64,000 nucleotides of DNA from Variovorax sp. PMC12 (GCF_003019815.1 NZ_CP027773.1:879001-943000); one strand, 5' to 3'; positions 42,352-51,166 are shown, numbered from the stretch's first letter. Notes: generated from the letters alone by a model not told the origin. Numbers and translations: made by a program.

Positions 42352-42418
42352 TGAATAGATAAATTATTCTATCCTTCGCTTGGAAATTCGTCTGAGTGAA
42401 TTAATTAATGAATAGATA
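42352..42418 (-). promoter_or_regulatory. AT-rich repeats upstream of the HipA-family gene
   Basis: TGAATAGATA occurs at 42352-42361 and again at 42409-42418 as a direct repeat, start to start 57 bp. GAATA (42353-42357) is also inverted against TATTC (42365-42369). The stretch is strikingly AT-rich and lies just upstream of the kinase start at 42339, a natural place for autoregulation by its winged helix. Confidence 0.45.
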
Positions 42419-42475
42419 CTTGCGATTGGTTTTTGGCGGTTTGCGCCACTTGGGCCCGCATCGGATGTAAGGCGC

Positions 42476-43408
42476 TCAGCCCCCCGCACGGGCGCGCTGG
42501 GCTTCGTAGGCCTTGAGATGGACGTAAGCCGTGCGCAGCACCGAAGGCGCCGCCGCATGGCCCGGCGCCGCGCGGCCCAGCAGGTCGCCGACGATGTGGT
42601 CGGCTTCCACTTGCGCGCCGCGCACGATGTCCTTGTACATCGATGCCGTCATCGGCGAGCCGGCGGCGGTCATGATGGCCCGGCCGCGCTGCACTGCCGC
42701 CGGGCGCGGCGCGAAGCCGTTGTGTTCGGCGATGGCGCAGCATTCGCCGAAGATCGACAGCGCCACGTCTTCCCCGCCCGCCGCCATGATGTCGCCGATG
42801 GACGCGCGCATCAGGCTGGTGAGGCCCGCCGCCGAAGCGATGAAGACCCATTTCTCCCACATGTCCTGCAAGATGGTCTCGCTGGCGTTGCCGTCGAACC
42901 TGGCGCCCGCGAACTGCGCCGCGATGGCGTCGATGCGCGCCGAACGGCCACCGGCGCGCTCGCCGTAGCTCAGGCCGTGCGTGTCGTTGAGGTGCAGCAC
43001 GCGGCCTTCGTCGTCCAGCGTGGCGGAGATCATGCACAGGCCGCCCAGCACCTTGTCTTCGCCGAAGCGCGCGACGAGGCTGTCGATGTGCTTCATGCCG
43101 TTGAGCAACGGAAGAATCACGGTGTTCGGCCCCACCGCCGGAGCGAACGAATCCATCGTTGATTCGAGGTCGTAGGCCTTGCTGCCGGCGATGACCACGT
43201 CGTAGGGCCCGTCGATGCCGTCCGCCAGCACGTGCCTGGGCGCGGGAAGCTGCAGGTTGCCGAATTGGCTCTGCACCACCAGCCCGGTCTTCGCGAGCTG
43301 CGCTGCGCGGCGCGGCCGCAGCAGGAAGGTGACGTCGCGTCCTGCTTCCAGCAGACGGCCGCCGAAGTAACCACCGAGTGCGCCGGCACCCACCACCAGA
43401 AATCTCAT
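42476..43408 (-). CDS. 2-dehydropantoate 2-reductase-like protein
   Basis: This 310-residue NADPH-dependent reductase has the Rossmann start MRFLVVGAGALGGYFGGRLLEAG, the catalytic Lys in MWEKWVFIASAAGLTSL and the SMYKDIVRGAQVEADHIVGDLL segment of the ApbA/PanE C-terminal domain. It resembles ketopantoate reductase, but no other pantothenate gene is nearby and several paralogs of this family usually coexist, so a different 2-oxo acid may be its substrate. ATG 43408 follows AGGAG at 43417-43421. It is divergent from the FMN reductase gene. Confidence 0.85.
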   Translation of the reverse strand: MRFLVVGAGALGGYFGGRLLEAGRDVTFLLRPRRAAQLAKTGLVVQSQFGNLQLPAPRHVLADGIDGPYDVVIAGSKAYDLESTMDSFAPAVGPNTVILPLLNGMKHIDSLVARFGEDKVLGGLCMISATLDDEGRVLHLNDTHGLSYGERAGGRSARIDAIAAQFAGARFDGNASETILQDMWEKWVFIASAAGLTSLMRASIGDIMAAGGEDVALSIFGECCAIAEHNGFAPRPAAVQRGRAIMTAAGSPMTASMYKDIVRGAQVEADHIVGDLLGRAAPGHAAAPSVLRTAYVHLKAYEAQRARAGG

Positions 43409-43585
43409 CGCGTGTCGCTCCTGAATCAGTCGAACCAAAAAGATCGATGGCGATGATGCCCGGGATTGCGCCGGGCTGCTTCAGGCGGGTACGCGCCAAG
43501 CCAAGAACTTTTCTGGAAAAGGTCTTGGGCGGTTCGCATAATCGCCTTCGTCAAACGACGCCCTCATTTCACAGGAGTTCCATCC

Positions 43586-44140
43586 ATGGCCCAGATCCGC
43601 ATCGCCGTTCTCGTCGGCAGCCTTCGCAAGGATTCGTACAACCAGAAGCTGGCCCTCGCGCTGGCGCATCTCGCTCCGCCCGAGCTCACCTTCGAGCATC
43701 TGCGCATCGACGACCTGCCGGCCTACAACCAGGACGACGACGGCAACCAGGCGCCCTCGGTCAAGCGCCTGAAGACCGAGATCGCCGCGGCCCAGGGCCT
43801 GCTGTTCGTCACCCCTGAATACAACCGCTCGATTCCCGGCGTGCTGAAGAACGCCATCGACCATGCCTCGCGCCCCTACGGCCAGAGCGCATGGGCCGGC
43901 AAGCCGGCGGGCGTGGTGGGTGTGTCGGTCGGCGCCATCGGCACCGCGCTGGCGCAGCAGCATCTGCGCAACATCCTGGCCTACCTCGACGTGCCGACGA
44001 TGGGCGCGCCCGAAGTGTTCCTGCAGGCCAAGGACGACCTGTTCGACGACAAGGGCCACATCGGCAACGAAGGCTCGAAGAAGTTCCTGCAGGGCTGGAT
44101 GGACAAGTACGTGGCCTGGGTCAAGACCCACTCGGCCTGA
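43586..44140 (+). CDS. NADPH-dependent FMN reductase
   Basis: This 184-residue flavodoxin-like protein has the FMN phosphate loop VGSLRKDSYNQKLA, the flavin contact region FVTPEYNRSIPGVLKNAIDHASRP, and GVSVGAIGTALAQQHLRNIL. It belongs with ChrR/YieF-type NAD(P)H:quinone or FMN reductases and differs from the SsuE at 24342. CAGGAG precedes the ATG at 43586. It converges on azoR across a bidirectional terminator. A role in quinone or electrophile detoxification is likely. Confidence 0.9.
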   Translation: MAQIRIAVLVGSLRKDSYNQKLALALAHLAPPELTFEHLRIDDLPAYNQDDDGNQAPSVKRLKTEIAAAQGLLFVTPEYNRSIPGVLKNAIDHASRPYGQSAWAGKPAGVVGVSVGAIGTALAQQHLRNILAYLDVPTMGAPEVFLQAKDDLFDDKGHIGNEGSKKFLQGWMDKYVAWVKTHSA

Positions 44141-44158
44141 GCGCGTCGCGCGCCAACG

Positions 44159-44188
44159 AAAAAGCCGCCCGTGAAGGCGGCTTTTTTT
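44159..44188. terminator. Bidirectional intrinsic terminator
   Basis: AAAGCCGCC (44161-44169) pairs with GGCGGCTTT (44176-44184) over a 6-base loop. A T run follows on the plus strand and an A run precedes it, giving a T run on the minus strand. It serves the FMN reductase gene and azoR, which converge here. Confidence 0.9.
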
Positions 44189-44203
44189 CATGGCGGGGCA
44201 GGG

Positions 44204-44851
44204 TCAGGCGACTTGCGCCACGTCCTTCTGGTTGGCGGCCTCGCCGGTCGCCACCAGGATGTCGGCGCGGGCCGAGGCCAGCGCGCTGGCCCTGGCTTCG
44301 TCGCCCATGGCCACGCCTTCGGCACGCACGATGCGCACGTCGGTGATGCCGAAGAAGCCGAAGACCGCCTTCAGGTAGCTTTCCTGGTGTTCCATGGCCT
44401 GGCCGCCTTCGCTGGTCGAATAGACGCCGCCGCGCGAAGAGGCCACGATGACGGTCTTGCCGCCGGCCAGGCCGACGGGGCCCTTCTCGGTGTACTTGAA
44501 GGTGCGGCCGACTTGCCCCAGGCGGTCGATCCAGGCCTTGAGTTGCGTCGGGATCGAGAAGTTGTAGAAGGGCGTGCCGATGACGACCACGTCCGCGGCC
44601 AGGAACTGGCTCACGAGCTTTTCGGACAGCTCGTTTTCACGCTTTTGCGCTTCGGTCGGCTGGGCCTGCACGCCGATCTTGATGCCGAGCGAGTCGGCGC
44701 TGAAGTGAGCCGGGGCGTCGACGGCGAGGTCGAGGTATTCGACGGTGGTGTCGGGGTGGGCGGCGCGCCATGCGGCCACGGTCTCGGCCGAGAGCAGGCG
44801 CGAGGTGGAGTTTGCGGCGAGGATGCTGGAGTCGATGTGGAGCAGCTTCAT
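44204..44851 (-). CDS. azoR: FMN-dependent NADH-azoreductase
   Basis: This 215-residue enzyme reduces quinones and azo bonds. It matches AzoR across its length: MKLLHIDSSILAANSTSRLL, VVIGTPFYNFSIPTQLKAWID, GRTFKYTEKGPVGLAGGKTV and SYLKAVFGFFGITDVRIVRAEG. It is a cytoplasmic FMN dimer in known members. It is divergent from the LysR gene at 44986, which probably regulates it, in the arrangement common for azoreductases and electrophile-responsive LysR proteins. Confidence 0.94.
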   Translation of the reverse strand: MKLLHIDSSILAANSTSRLLSAETVAAWRAAHPDTTVEYLDLAVDAPAHFSADSLGIKIGVQAQPTEAQKRENELSEKLVSQFLAADVVVIGTPFYNFSIPTQLKAWIDRLGQVGRTFKYTEKGPVGLAGGKTVIVASSRGGVYSTSEGGQAMEHQESYLKAVFGFFGITDVRIVRAEGVAMGDEARASALASARADILVATGEAANQKDVAQVA

Positions 44852-44915
44852 GATCAGTCAATCACTTTCTTGGGGCTGTCGGCACTCAAGTTGGCCGGCG
44901 ATGTGAGAATTCTAT

Positions 44916-44947
44916 TTTTGGATGCAGTGGCCGATAAGTAGCCAAAA
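44916..44947. promoter_or_regulatory. Candidate LysR operator between azoR and its regulator
   Basis: TTTTGG (44916-44921) and CCAAAA (44942-44947) form an inverted repeat with 20 bases between, in the middle of the divergent gap. The local sequence is AT-rich. A LysR tetramer site is a reasonable reading. Confidence 0.35.
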
Positions 44948-44985
44948 TTAGCCTAGTTCGTTCTGTTTGCAGGACAATGAGCGGC

Positions 44986-45900
44986 ATGCAAGACCTCAAC
45001 GACATGGTTTTCTTCGCCGAAGTGGCCGAGCGGGGCGGCTTTGCCGCTGCCAGCCGGGCGCTGGGCATTCCCAAGTCGCGCCTGTCGCGCCGCGTGGCCG
45101 ACCTGGAAGAGCGGCTGGGCGTGCAGCTGATGCAGCGCAGCACGCGGCGGCTGTCGCTCACGCCCGCCGGCGAGATCTACCTGCGCCACGCCTCCGCCAT
45201 GCGCGACGCGGCGCAGGCGGCCGCCGAGGCGGTGGCGCAGGTGCAGACCGAGCCCAGCGGCCTGGTGCGGCTGAGCTGCCCCGTGACCATCGCGCACAGC
45301 GGGCTCGCGCAGCTGATGCCCGTCTTCATGGCGCGCTATCCGGCGGTGCGCATCGACATGCGCGTGATCAACCGGCCGGTCGACCTGATCGAGGAGGGCA
45401 TCGACATCGCGCTGCGCGTGCGCCCCGTCATCGAGGACAGCACCGTGCTGGTGGCCAAGACCTTCGGCTACAGCCGCGGCGTGCTGATCGCCAGCCCGGA
45501 GCTGCTGGCGCTCCACGGCCCGGTCAACACGCCGGCCGACCTGGCGAAACTGCCGACCGCGGCCATGTCGGTCAACGGGGAAGGGCGCAGCGACTGGCGT
45601 CTGGAAGGCCCCGACGGCCAGAGCTGGGTGCATTCCCACGTTCCGCGCTATGTGGCGGACGACCTGGCAACGCTGCAGTTCGGCGCACTGGGCGGCGTGG
45701 GCGCGACCATGCTGCCCGACTACATGTGCCGGGCCGACGTGGACGCCGGCCGGCTGGTGCGAGTGCTGCCGGACTGGGGGCCGTCGCCGGTGGTGGCGCA
45801 CATGGTGTTTCCGGCACGGCGGGCGCTGGTTCCGGCGGTGCGGCGGCTGATCGACTTCCTGACGGAGCACCTGCAGAGCGTCGACATGCGGATGTTCTGA
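44986..45900 (+). CDS. LysR-family transcriptional regulator
   Basis: This 304-residue LysR protein belongs to the large group starting MQDLNDM (helix-turn-helix about 1-60, with ALGIPKSRLSRRVADLEERLG) and having the effector domain of CrgA/DsdC-like relatives. ATG 44986 is preferred to ATG 44977 because the AGGA at 44971-44974 is too close to the earlier codon. It is divergent from azoR, so regulation of azoR in response to quinones or other electrophiles is likely but inferred. The next gene, a peroxiredoxin, is 105 bp downstream. Confidence 0.92.
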   Translation: MQDLNDMVFFAEVAERGGFAAASRALGIPKSRLSRRVADLEERLGVQLMQRSTRRLSLTPAGEIYLRHASAMRDAAQAAAEAVAQVQTEPSGLVRLSCPVTIAHSGLAQLMPVFMARYPAVRIDMRVINRPVDLIEEGIDIALRVRPVIEDSTVLVAKTFGYSRGVLIASPELLALHGPVNTPADLAKLPTAAMSVNGEGRSDWRLEGPDGQSWVHSHVPRYVADDLATLQFGALGGVGATMLPDYMCRADVDAGRLVRVLPDWGPSPVVAHMVFPARRALVPAVRRLIDFLTEHLQSVDMRMF

Positions 45901-45928
45901 GCGCTCGTTATGCGAAAAACGTCATATC

Positions 45929-45950
45929 CAAACAAGCAGATATTCGTTTG
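45929..45950 (+). promoter_or_regulatory. AT-rich inverted repeat upstream of the peroxiredoxin-sulfate operon
   Basis: CAAAC (45929-45933) and GTTTG (45946-45950) flank a 12-base AT-rich spacer, and ATATCC/ATATTC half-sites recur here. The 105-bp gap is the only sizeable one upstream of the peroxiredoxin-to-dsbB chain, so sulfur-limitation control by a CysB-type protein would act here. This is inference. Confidence 0.35.
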
Positions 45951-46005
45951 TCATTGAAGCGATGGTTCGCACAATCCGAGGCTCCCATCCAATCCAGGAG
46001 CGATC

Positions 46006-46647
46006 ATGGCAACTCTGCGACTCGGCGACACCGCCCCCAATTTCACCCAGGACTCCAGCGAAGGCCCCATCGACTTCTACCAGTGGGCCGGCGATTCGTG
46101 GGTCGTGTTCTTCTCGCACCCGGCCGACTTCACGCCGGTGTGCACCACCGAACTGGGCAAGACGGCGGCGCTGTCGGGCGAGTTCGCCAAGCGCGGCGTC
46201 AAGCCCATCGCGCTGAGCGTCGACCCGGCCACCAGGCACAAGGAATGGATCGGCGACATCAACGAAACGCAGAACACCACGGTCAACTTCCCCATCATCG
46301 CGGACGCCGACCGCAAGGTGGCCGATCTGTACGACCTGATCCACCCGAACGCCTCGACCACGGCCACGGTGCGCAGCGTCTACATCATCGATCCGAAGAA
46401 GATCATCCGCACGACCATCACCTACCCGGCGTCGACCGGCCGCAATTTCGACGAGATCCTGCGCGTGATCGACTCGCTGCAGCTTACCGACAGCCACAAG
46501 GTGGCCACGCCCGTGAACTGGAAAGACGGCGACGACGTCGTCATCGTGCCGAGCATCCAGGACCCGGCCGAACTCGCGGAGCGCTTCCCCAAGGGCTTCA
46601 AGGCCGTCAAGCCTTACCTGCGCATCACGCCGCAGCCCAACAAGTAA
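46006..46647 (+). CDS. 1-Cys peroxiredoxin
   Basis: This 213-residue enzyme reduces peroxides. The peroxidatic cysteine is Cys46 in HPADFTPVCTTELG. Length, and the C-terminal extension with VATPVNWKDGDDVVIVPS and YLRITPQP, place it in the Prx6 (1-Cys) group. No other cysteine is visible in the chain, so an outside thiol is needed as reductant. CAGGAG lies upstream. It heads a tightly packed chain continuing into a hydrolase and the sulfate transporter, which ties peroxide defence to sulfur supply. Confidence 0.94.
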   Translation: MATLRLGDTAPNFTQDSSEGPIDFYQWAGDSWVVFFSHPADFTPVCTTELGKTAALSGEFAKRGVKPIALSVDPATRHKEWIGDINETQNTTVNFPIIADADRKVADLYDLIHPNASTTATVRSVYIIDPKKIIRTTITYPASTGRNFDEILRVIDSLQLTDSHKVATPVNWKDGDDVVIVPSIQDPAELAERFPKGFKAVKPYLRITPQPNK

Positions 46648-46668
46648 GCGGGACAGGGCAGCGTCGTC

Positions 46669-47244
46669 ATGCAGACTCGTGTCGTCATCGTGCCCGGTTG
46701 GCGCGACTCCGGGCCCGGCCACTGGCAGAGCCTGTGGGAAGAGCGCATTCCGGGCGCGGCGCGGGTGGTGCAGGACGACTGGGCCTCGCCCAAGCGCGAC
46801 GCCTGGGTGCCGGCGCTCACCAAGCTGGTGCTGGAGCAGCCCGGCCCTGTGGTGATCGCAGCGCACAGCCTGGGCTGCATCGCCACGGCGCACCTGCCGC
46901 CAGAGGCCGCGGCCCGCATCCAGGGTGCGCTGCTGGTGGCTCCGGCCGACCCCGAGCGCCGGGCGGTGCTGTCCGACTTTGCCCCCGTGCCGTATGCGGC
47001 GCTGCCGTACCGCAGCATCGTGGTGGCCAGCAGCAATGACCCTTTTTGCCCGATTCGCCTGGCTGGTGCATATTCGCGCGCCTGGGGAAGCGAGTTTGTC
47101 CGCATGCAGAATGCGGGCCACATCAACATCGACTCGGGACACGGGGACTGGCCGCTGGGCCTCGCCTTGCTCCAGTCCTTGACCGACGAGCCCGCCGCCT
47201 GGTCGGCGGGCCGTGAATTTTCAGAAACTTTGGCAACCACATGA
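46669..47244 (+). CDS. RBBP9/YdeN-type serine hydrolase
   Basis: This 191-residue alpha/beta hydrolase starts VVIVPGWRDSGPGHWQSLW and has the nucleophile Ser in IAAHSLGCIATAH. Other segments are ALLVAPADPE, ASSNDPFCPIRLA with the acid, and NAGHINIDSGHGDWPLG with the catalytic His. It is cytoplasmic and small, as usual for this family. Its stop overlaps the ATG of the sulfate-binding protein gene in ATGA, so it belongs to the same operon. The substrate is unknown. Confidence 0.88.
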   Translation: MQTRVVIVPGWRDSGPGHWQSLWEERIPGAARVVQDDWASPKRDAWVPALTKLVLEQPGPVVIAAHSLGCIATAHLPPEAAARIQGALLVAPADPERRAVLSDFAPVPYAALPYRSIVVASSNDPFCPIRLAGAYSRAWGSEFVRMQNAGHINIDSGHGDWPLGLALLQSLTDEPAAWSAGREFSETLATT

Positions 47245-48257
47245 CTTCCAGAATAAAGACCTTCGTCGCCGTGCTCGCGCTGGCGTCCTCCGCACTCGCC
47301 GGCAGCAGCGCCTTCGCACAGGGCTCGTCGCTGCTGAACGCCTCGTACGACGTGGCCCGCGAGTTCTACAAGGACTACAACGCGGCCTTCGTGGCGCACT
47401 ACAAGAAGGCGACCGGCAAGGACGTCAAGATCGACCAGTCGCATGGCGGCTCCAGCGCGCAGGCCCGCGCGGTGGCCGACGGCCTCGATGCCGACGTGGT
47501 GACCATGAACACCTCGACCGACATCGACTTCCTGGCCAACGCCGGCGTGGTCGCCAAGGACTGGAACAAGAAATTCCCCGAGAACGCATCGCCGACCACG
47601 TCGACCATGCTGTTCCTGGTGCGCAACGGCAATCCCAAGGGCATCAAGGACTGGGACGACCTGGTCAAGCCGGGCGTGCAGGTGGTGATCGTCAACCCCA
47701 AGACCGGCGGCAACGGCCGCTACGCCTACCTGGCGGCCTGGGGCTACATCAAGAAGAAGGGCGGTACCGACGCCCAGGCCGCCGAGTTCGTCGGCAAGCT
47801 GTTCAAGAACGTGCCGGTGCTGGCGCGCGGCGGCCGCGACGCCACCACCGCCTTCCTGCAACGCAACATCGGCGACGCGCTGATCACCTTCGAATCGGAA
47901 GTGGTGTCGATCGACCGTGAATTCGGCACCGGCAAGGTCGATTCGGTCTACCCGTCGATCAGCATCGTGGCCGAGAACCCGGTGGCCGTGGTCGAGCGCA
48001 CCGTCAACAAGAAGGGCACCGGCGAACTCGCCAAGGCCTACCTCGACTGGCTCTACTCCGAAGAAGCACAGGAAATCGCCGCCAAGCATGCGCTGCGTCC
48101 GCGCTCGCAGACCGTGCTCAAGAAGTACGCCTCGACCTTCAAGCCGCTGCAGCTGTTCACGGTGCAGGAACTGTTCGGCAGCCTCGGCGAAGCGCAGAAG
48201 GTGCACTTCAACGACGGCGGCCAGTTCGACAAGCTCTACACCCCTGGCGCGAAGTAA
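47241..48257 (+). CDS. cysP: Sulfate ABC transporter substrate-binding protein
   Basis: This 338-residue periplasmic protein binds sulfate or thiosulfate. Core segments are LLNASYDVAREFYKDYNAAF, DQSHGGSSAQARAVADGLDADV, GNPKGIKDWDDLVKPGVQVV and AAKHALRPRSQTV. It has a Sec signal ending SSAFAQ. Sbp and CysP are hard to separate by eye; cysP is used because it leads the cysT-cysW-cysA genes. It is related to the solitary copy at 23165. Its stop codon directly abuts the cysT ATG. Confidence 0.93.
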   Translation: MTSRIKTFVAVLALASSALAGSSAFAQGSSLLNASYDVAREFYKDYNAAFVAHYKKATGKDVKIDQSHGGSSAQARAVADGLDADVVTMNTSTDIDFLANAGVVAKDWNKKFPENASPTTSTMLFLVRNGNPKGIKDWDDLVKPGVQVVIVNPKTGGNGRYAYLAAWGYIKKKGGTDAQAAEFVGKLFKNVPVLARGGRDATTAFLQRNIGDALITFESEVVSIDREFGTGKVDSVYPSISIVAENPVAVVERTVNKKGTGELAKAYLDWLYSEEAQEIAAKHALRPRSQTVLKKYASTFKPLQLFTVQELFGSLGEAQKVHFNDGGQFDKLYTPGAK

Positions 48258-49145
48258 ATGAGCGGCGCTGTTCCTTCGGCGCTCCCGTCCGCGGGAGCGC
48301 CTTTTTCGCGTGCCAACCGGGCAGGGGGCGCCAAGCGCGTGCTGCCGGGTTTCCACATCACGCTCGGCTTCTCGATTCTCTATCTGAGCCTGATCGTGCT
48401 GATCCCGCTGTCGGCGCTGGTCTTCAAGACCTTCACGCTGACCTGGGACCAGTTCTGGGTGGCCGTGACCGCGCCGCGCGTGATGGCGTCGTACCGGCTG
48501 ACCTTCGGCGCCTCGCTGTTCGCCGCCATCGTGAATGCGGTGTTCGGCCTGCTGGTGGCCTGGGTGCTGGTGCGCTACAAGTTCCCGGGCAAGCGCATCG
48601 TCGATGCGCTGGTCGACCTGCCGTTCGCATTGCCGACGGCGGTGGCCGGCATTTCGCTGACCGCGCTGCTCGCGGGCAACGGCTGGATCGGGCAACTGCT
48701 GGAGCCGCACGGCATCAAGCTGGCGTTCACGCCCGCGGGCATCGTGATCGCGCTGATCTTCATCGGGCTGCCCTTCGTGGTGCGCACGGTGCAGCCGGTG
48801 CTCGAAGACGCCGAGAAAGAACTCGAAGAAGCCGCCACCTCGCTCGGCGCGACGCGGCTGCAGACCTTCACCAAGGTGATCTTCCCGTCGATCGCGCCGG
48901 CGCTGCTCACGGGCTTTGCAATGGCCTTCGCACGCGCCATCGGCGAGTACGGCTCGGTGATCTTCATCGCTGGCAACATGCCGATGATCTCGGAGATCAC
49001 GCCGCTCATCATCATCGGCAAGCTGGAGCAGTACGACTACGCGGGTGCCACGGCGGTCGCGCTGGTGATGCTCGTCATTTCCTTCGTGCTGCTGCTGGTC
49101 ATCAATGGCCTGCAGGCCTGGCAGCGTCGCAGGGCGGGAGCCTGA
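48258..49145 (+). CDS. cysT: Sulfate/thiosulfate ABC transporter permease CysT
   Basis: This 295-residue inner-membrane permease has about six helices (LGFSILYLSLIVLIPLSALV first). The ATPase-contact loop is ELEEAATSLGATRLQTFTKVIFPS, and PFALPTAVAGISLTALL and the AIGEYGSVIFIAGNMP ending are conserved in CysT. It forms a heterodimer with CysW. A basic N-terminal tail of about 30 residues precedes the first helix. There is no gap from cysP and a one-base gap to cysW. Confidence 0.95.
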   Translation: MSGAVPSALPSAGAPFSRANRAGGAKRVLPGFHITLGFSILYLSLIVLIPLSALVFKTFTLTWDQFWVAVTAPRVMASYRLTFGASLFAAIVNAVFGLLVAWVLVRYKFPGKRIVDALVDLPFALPTAVAGISLTALLAGNGWIGQLLEPHGIKLAFTPAGIVIALIFIGLPFVVRTVQPVLEDAEKELEEAATSLGATRLQTFTKVIFPSIAPALLTGFAMAFARAIGEYGSVIFIAGNMPMISEITPLIIIGKLEQYDYAGATAVALVMLVISFVLLLVINGLQAWQRRRAGA

Positions 49146-49146
49146 C

Positions 49147-50049
49147 ATGAGCGCACCTTCCAAAGTCATCCGCCGCGCGCAGGCCGGCACCACCGAATCC
49201 GCCTGGGTGCGCTGGACGCTGATCGGCATCGCGCTCGGCTTCATGTTCCTGTTCCTCGTGCTGCCGCTGGCCGCCGTGGCGACCGAGGCCCTGCGCAAGG
49301 GCGTCAATGCCTACCTCGATGCGCTGAAGGAGCCCGACGCCTGGAGCGCGATCCGCCTCACGCTGATCACGGCCGCCATCGCGGTGCCGATGAACCTCGT
49401 GTTCGGCGTGGCCGCCGCCTGGGCCGTGGCCAAGTTCGAGTTTTGGGGCAAGGCCTTTCTCACCACGCTGATCGACCTGCCGTTCGCGGTGTCGCCGGTG
49501 GTGGCGGGCCTGATCTACGTGCTGGTGTTCGGTGCCCAGGGCTGGCTCGGCCCGTGGCTCGCCGAGCACGACATCAAGATCATCTTCGCCGTGCCCGGCA
49601 TCGTGCTGGCCACCGTGTTCGTGACCTTCCCGTTCATCGCGCGCGAGCTCATTCCGCTGATGCAGGCGCAGGGCACCGACGAGGAGCAGGCCGCTATCGT
49701 GCTGGGCGCGACCGGCTGGCAGACCTTCTGGCGCGTGACGCTGCCCAACATCAAGTGGGGCCTGCTGTACGGCGTGATTCTCTGCAACGCGCGCGCCATG
49801 GGCGAGTTCGGCGCGGTGTCGGTGGTGTCGGGCCACATCCGCGGCCAGACCAACACCATGCCGCTGCACGTGGAGGTGCTCTACAACGAATACCAGTCGG
49901 TGGCCGCGTTCGCCGTGGCCTCGCTGCTGGCCATCCTGGCGCTGGTCACGCTGGTGATCAAGTCGGTCATCGAATGGCGCCACGAGCGCGAGATGAAAGC
50001 CATTGCCGAGCTGCCGCCGGAACGGCCCCCTGAAACCACGGCGGCCTGA
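49147..50049 (+). CDS. cysW: Sulfate/thiosulfate ABC transporter permease CysW
   Basis: This 300-residue permease pairs with CysT. WTLIGIALGFMFLFLVLPLAAV is the first helix, DLPFAVSPVVAGLIYVLVFG is the conserved middle part, the coupling loop is EEQAAIVLGATGWQTFWRVTLPN, and ARAMGEFGAVSVVSGHIRG ends the domain. The C-terminus is a cytoplasmic tail of about 25 residues. The start at 49147 follows the cysT stop by one base, so translation is coupled. Confidence 0.95.
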   Translation: MSAPSKVIRRAQAGTTESAWVRWTLIGIALGFMFLFLVLPLAAVATEALRKGVNAYLDALKEPDAWSAIRLTLITAAIAVPMNLVFGVAAAWAVAKFEFWGKAFLTTLIDLPFAVSPVVAGLIYVLVFGAQGWLGPWLAEHDIKIIFAVPGIVLATVFVTFPFIARELIPLMQAQGTDEEQAAIVLGATGWQTFWRVTLPNIKWGLLYGVILCNARAMGEFGAVSVVSGHIRGQTNTMPLHVEVLYNEYQSVAAFAVASLLAILALVTLVIKSVIEWRHEREMKAIAELPPERPPETTAA

Positions 50050-50068
50050 GCCTGAGAGAGAAGAAATC

Positions 50069-51166
50069 ATGAGCATCGAAATCCGCAACATCAGCAAGCA
50101 GTTCGGCGACTTCCGCGCGCTGCGCGACGTGAACCTCGACGTCGAATCGGGCGAACTCGTCGCGCTGCTCGGCCCCTCCGGCTGCGGCAAGACCACGCTG
50201 CTGCGCATCATCGCGGGGCTGGAGACGGCCGACACCGGCAGCATCCTTTTCTCGGGCGAAGACACCACCGACGTGCACGTGCGCGAGCGCCAGGTGGGCT
50301 TCGTGTTCCAGCATTACGCGCTGTTCCGCCACATGACCGTGTTCGAGAACGTGGCCTTCGGCCTGCGCGTGAAGCCGCGCAAGGAGCGCCCGAGCGACGC
50401 GCAGATCAAGGCCAAGGTGACCGACCTGCTCAAGCTGGTGCAGCTCGACTGGCTGGCCGACCGCTATCCGTCGCAGCTCTCGGGCGGCCAGCGCCAGCGC
50501 ATTGCGCTGGCCCGCGCGCTGGCCGTGGAGCCCAAGGTGCTGCTGCTCGACGAGCCCTTCGGCGCGCTCGACGCCAAGGTGCGCAAGGAACTGCGCCGCT
50601 GGCTGCGCCGGCTGCACGACGAGCTGCACGTCACCTCGATCTTCGTCACGCACGACCAGGAAGAAGCGCTCGAAGTGGCCGACCGCGTGGTGGTCATCAA
50701 CAAGGGGCAGATCGAGCAGGTCGGCTCGCCGCAGGAAGTGTGGGACCAGCCGGCCAGCCCCTTCGTCTACGGCTTCCTGGGCGACGTGAACCTGTTCCAC
50801 GGCCGCGCCGACAACGGCGCGGTGCAGATCGACGGCATGCGCCTGGACTCGCCCGAGCACAGCGGCGCGCGCGATGCCAAGGCCCGTGCCTACGTGCGCC
50901 CGCATGACATCGACGTGACGCGCTACGTGCCCGGCGCCTCCGGCATCGTCGCCACGCTGGCGCGCGCCATCGTCGTCGGCCCCATCGCGCGGCTGGAACT
51001 TGAGCCCACCGAATCGAATCCTGATAATCCGGGCTCCGGAACCATCATCGAGGCGCAACTCCCTGCGCAACAGTTCCGTGACCTGGGCTTGAAGGAAGGC
51101 GACACCGTCGTCGCCAACCCGCGCAAGGCCAGGGTGTTCGTAGAAGAAGATTGGGTATCTCCTTGA
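50069..51166 (+). CDS. cysA: Sulfate/thiosulfate ABC transporter ATPase CysA
   Basis: This 365-residue ATPase has Walker A GPSGCGKTT (35-43), Q-loop VFQHYALFRHM, signature LSGGQRQRIALARAL, Walker B LLLDEPFGALDA and switch His in FVTHDQEEAL. A regulatory TOBE-like C-terminal domain follows (about 240-365). GAGAGAAGAAA lies upstream. It drives the CysT-CysW channel. The end of the gene contains the start of dsbB. Confidence 0.96.
   Translation: MSIEIRNISKQFGDFRALRDVNLDVESGELVALLGPSGCGKTTLLRIIAGLETADTGSILFSGEDTTDVHVRERQVGFVFQHYALFRHMTVFENVAFGLRVKPRKERPSDAQIKAKVTDLLKLVQLDWLADRYPSQLSGGQRQRIALARALAVEPKVLLLDEPFGALDAKVRKELRRWLRRLHDELHVTSIFVTHDQEEALEVADRVVVINKGQIEQVGSPQEVWDQPASPFVYGFLGDVNLFHGRADNGAVQIDGMRLDSPEHSGARDAKARAYVRPHDIDVTRYVPGASGIVATLARAIVVGPIARLELEPTESNPDNPGSGTIIEAQLPAQQFRDLGLKEGDTVVANPRKARVFVEEDWVSP

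Noticed and set aside
44977..44985. ATG at 44977 as the start of the second LysR gene
   Set aside because: The AGGA motif ends only two bases before it, too close for ribosome binding, whereas ATG 44986 has normal spacing and gives the family N-terminus.
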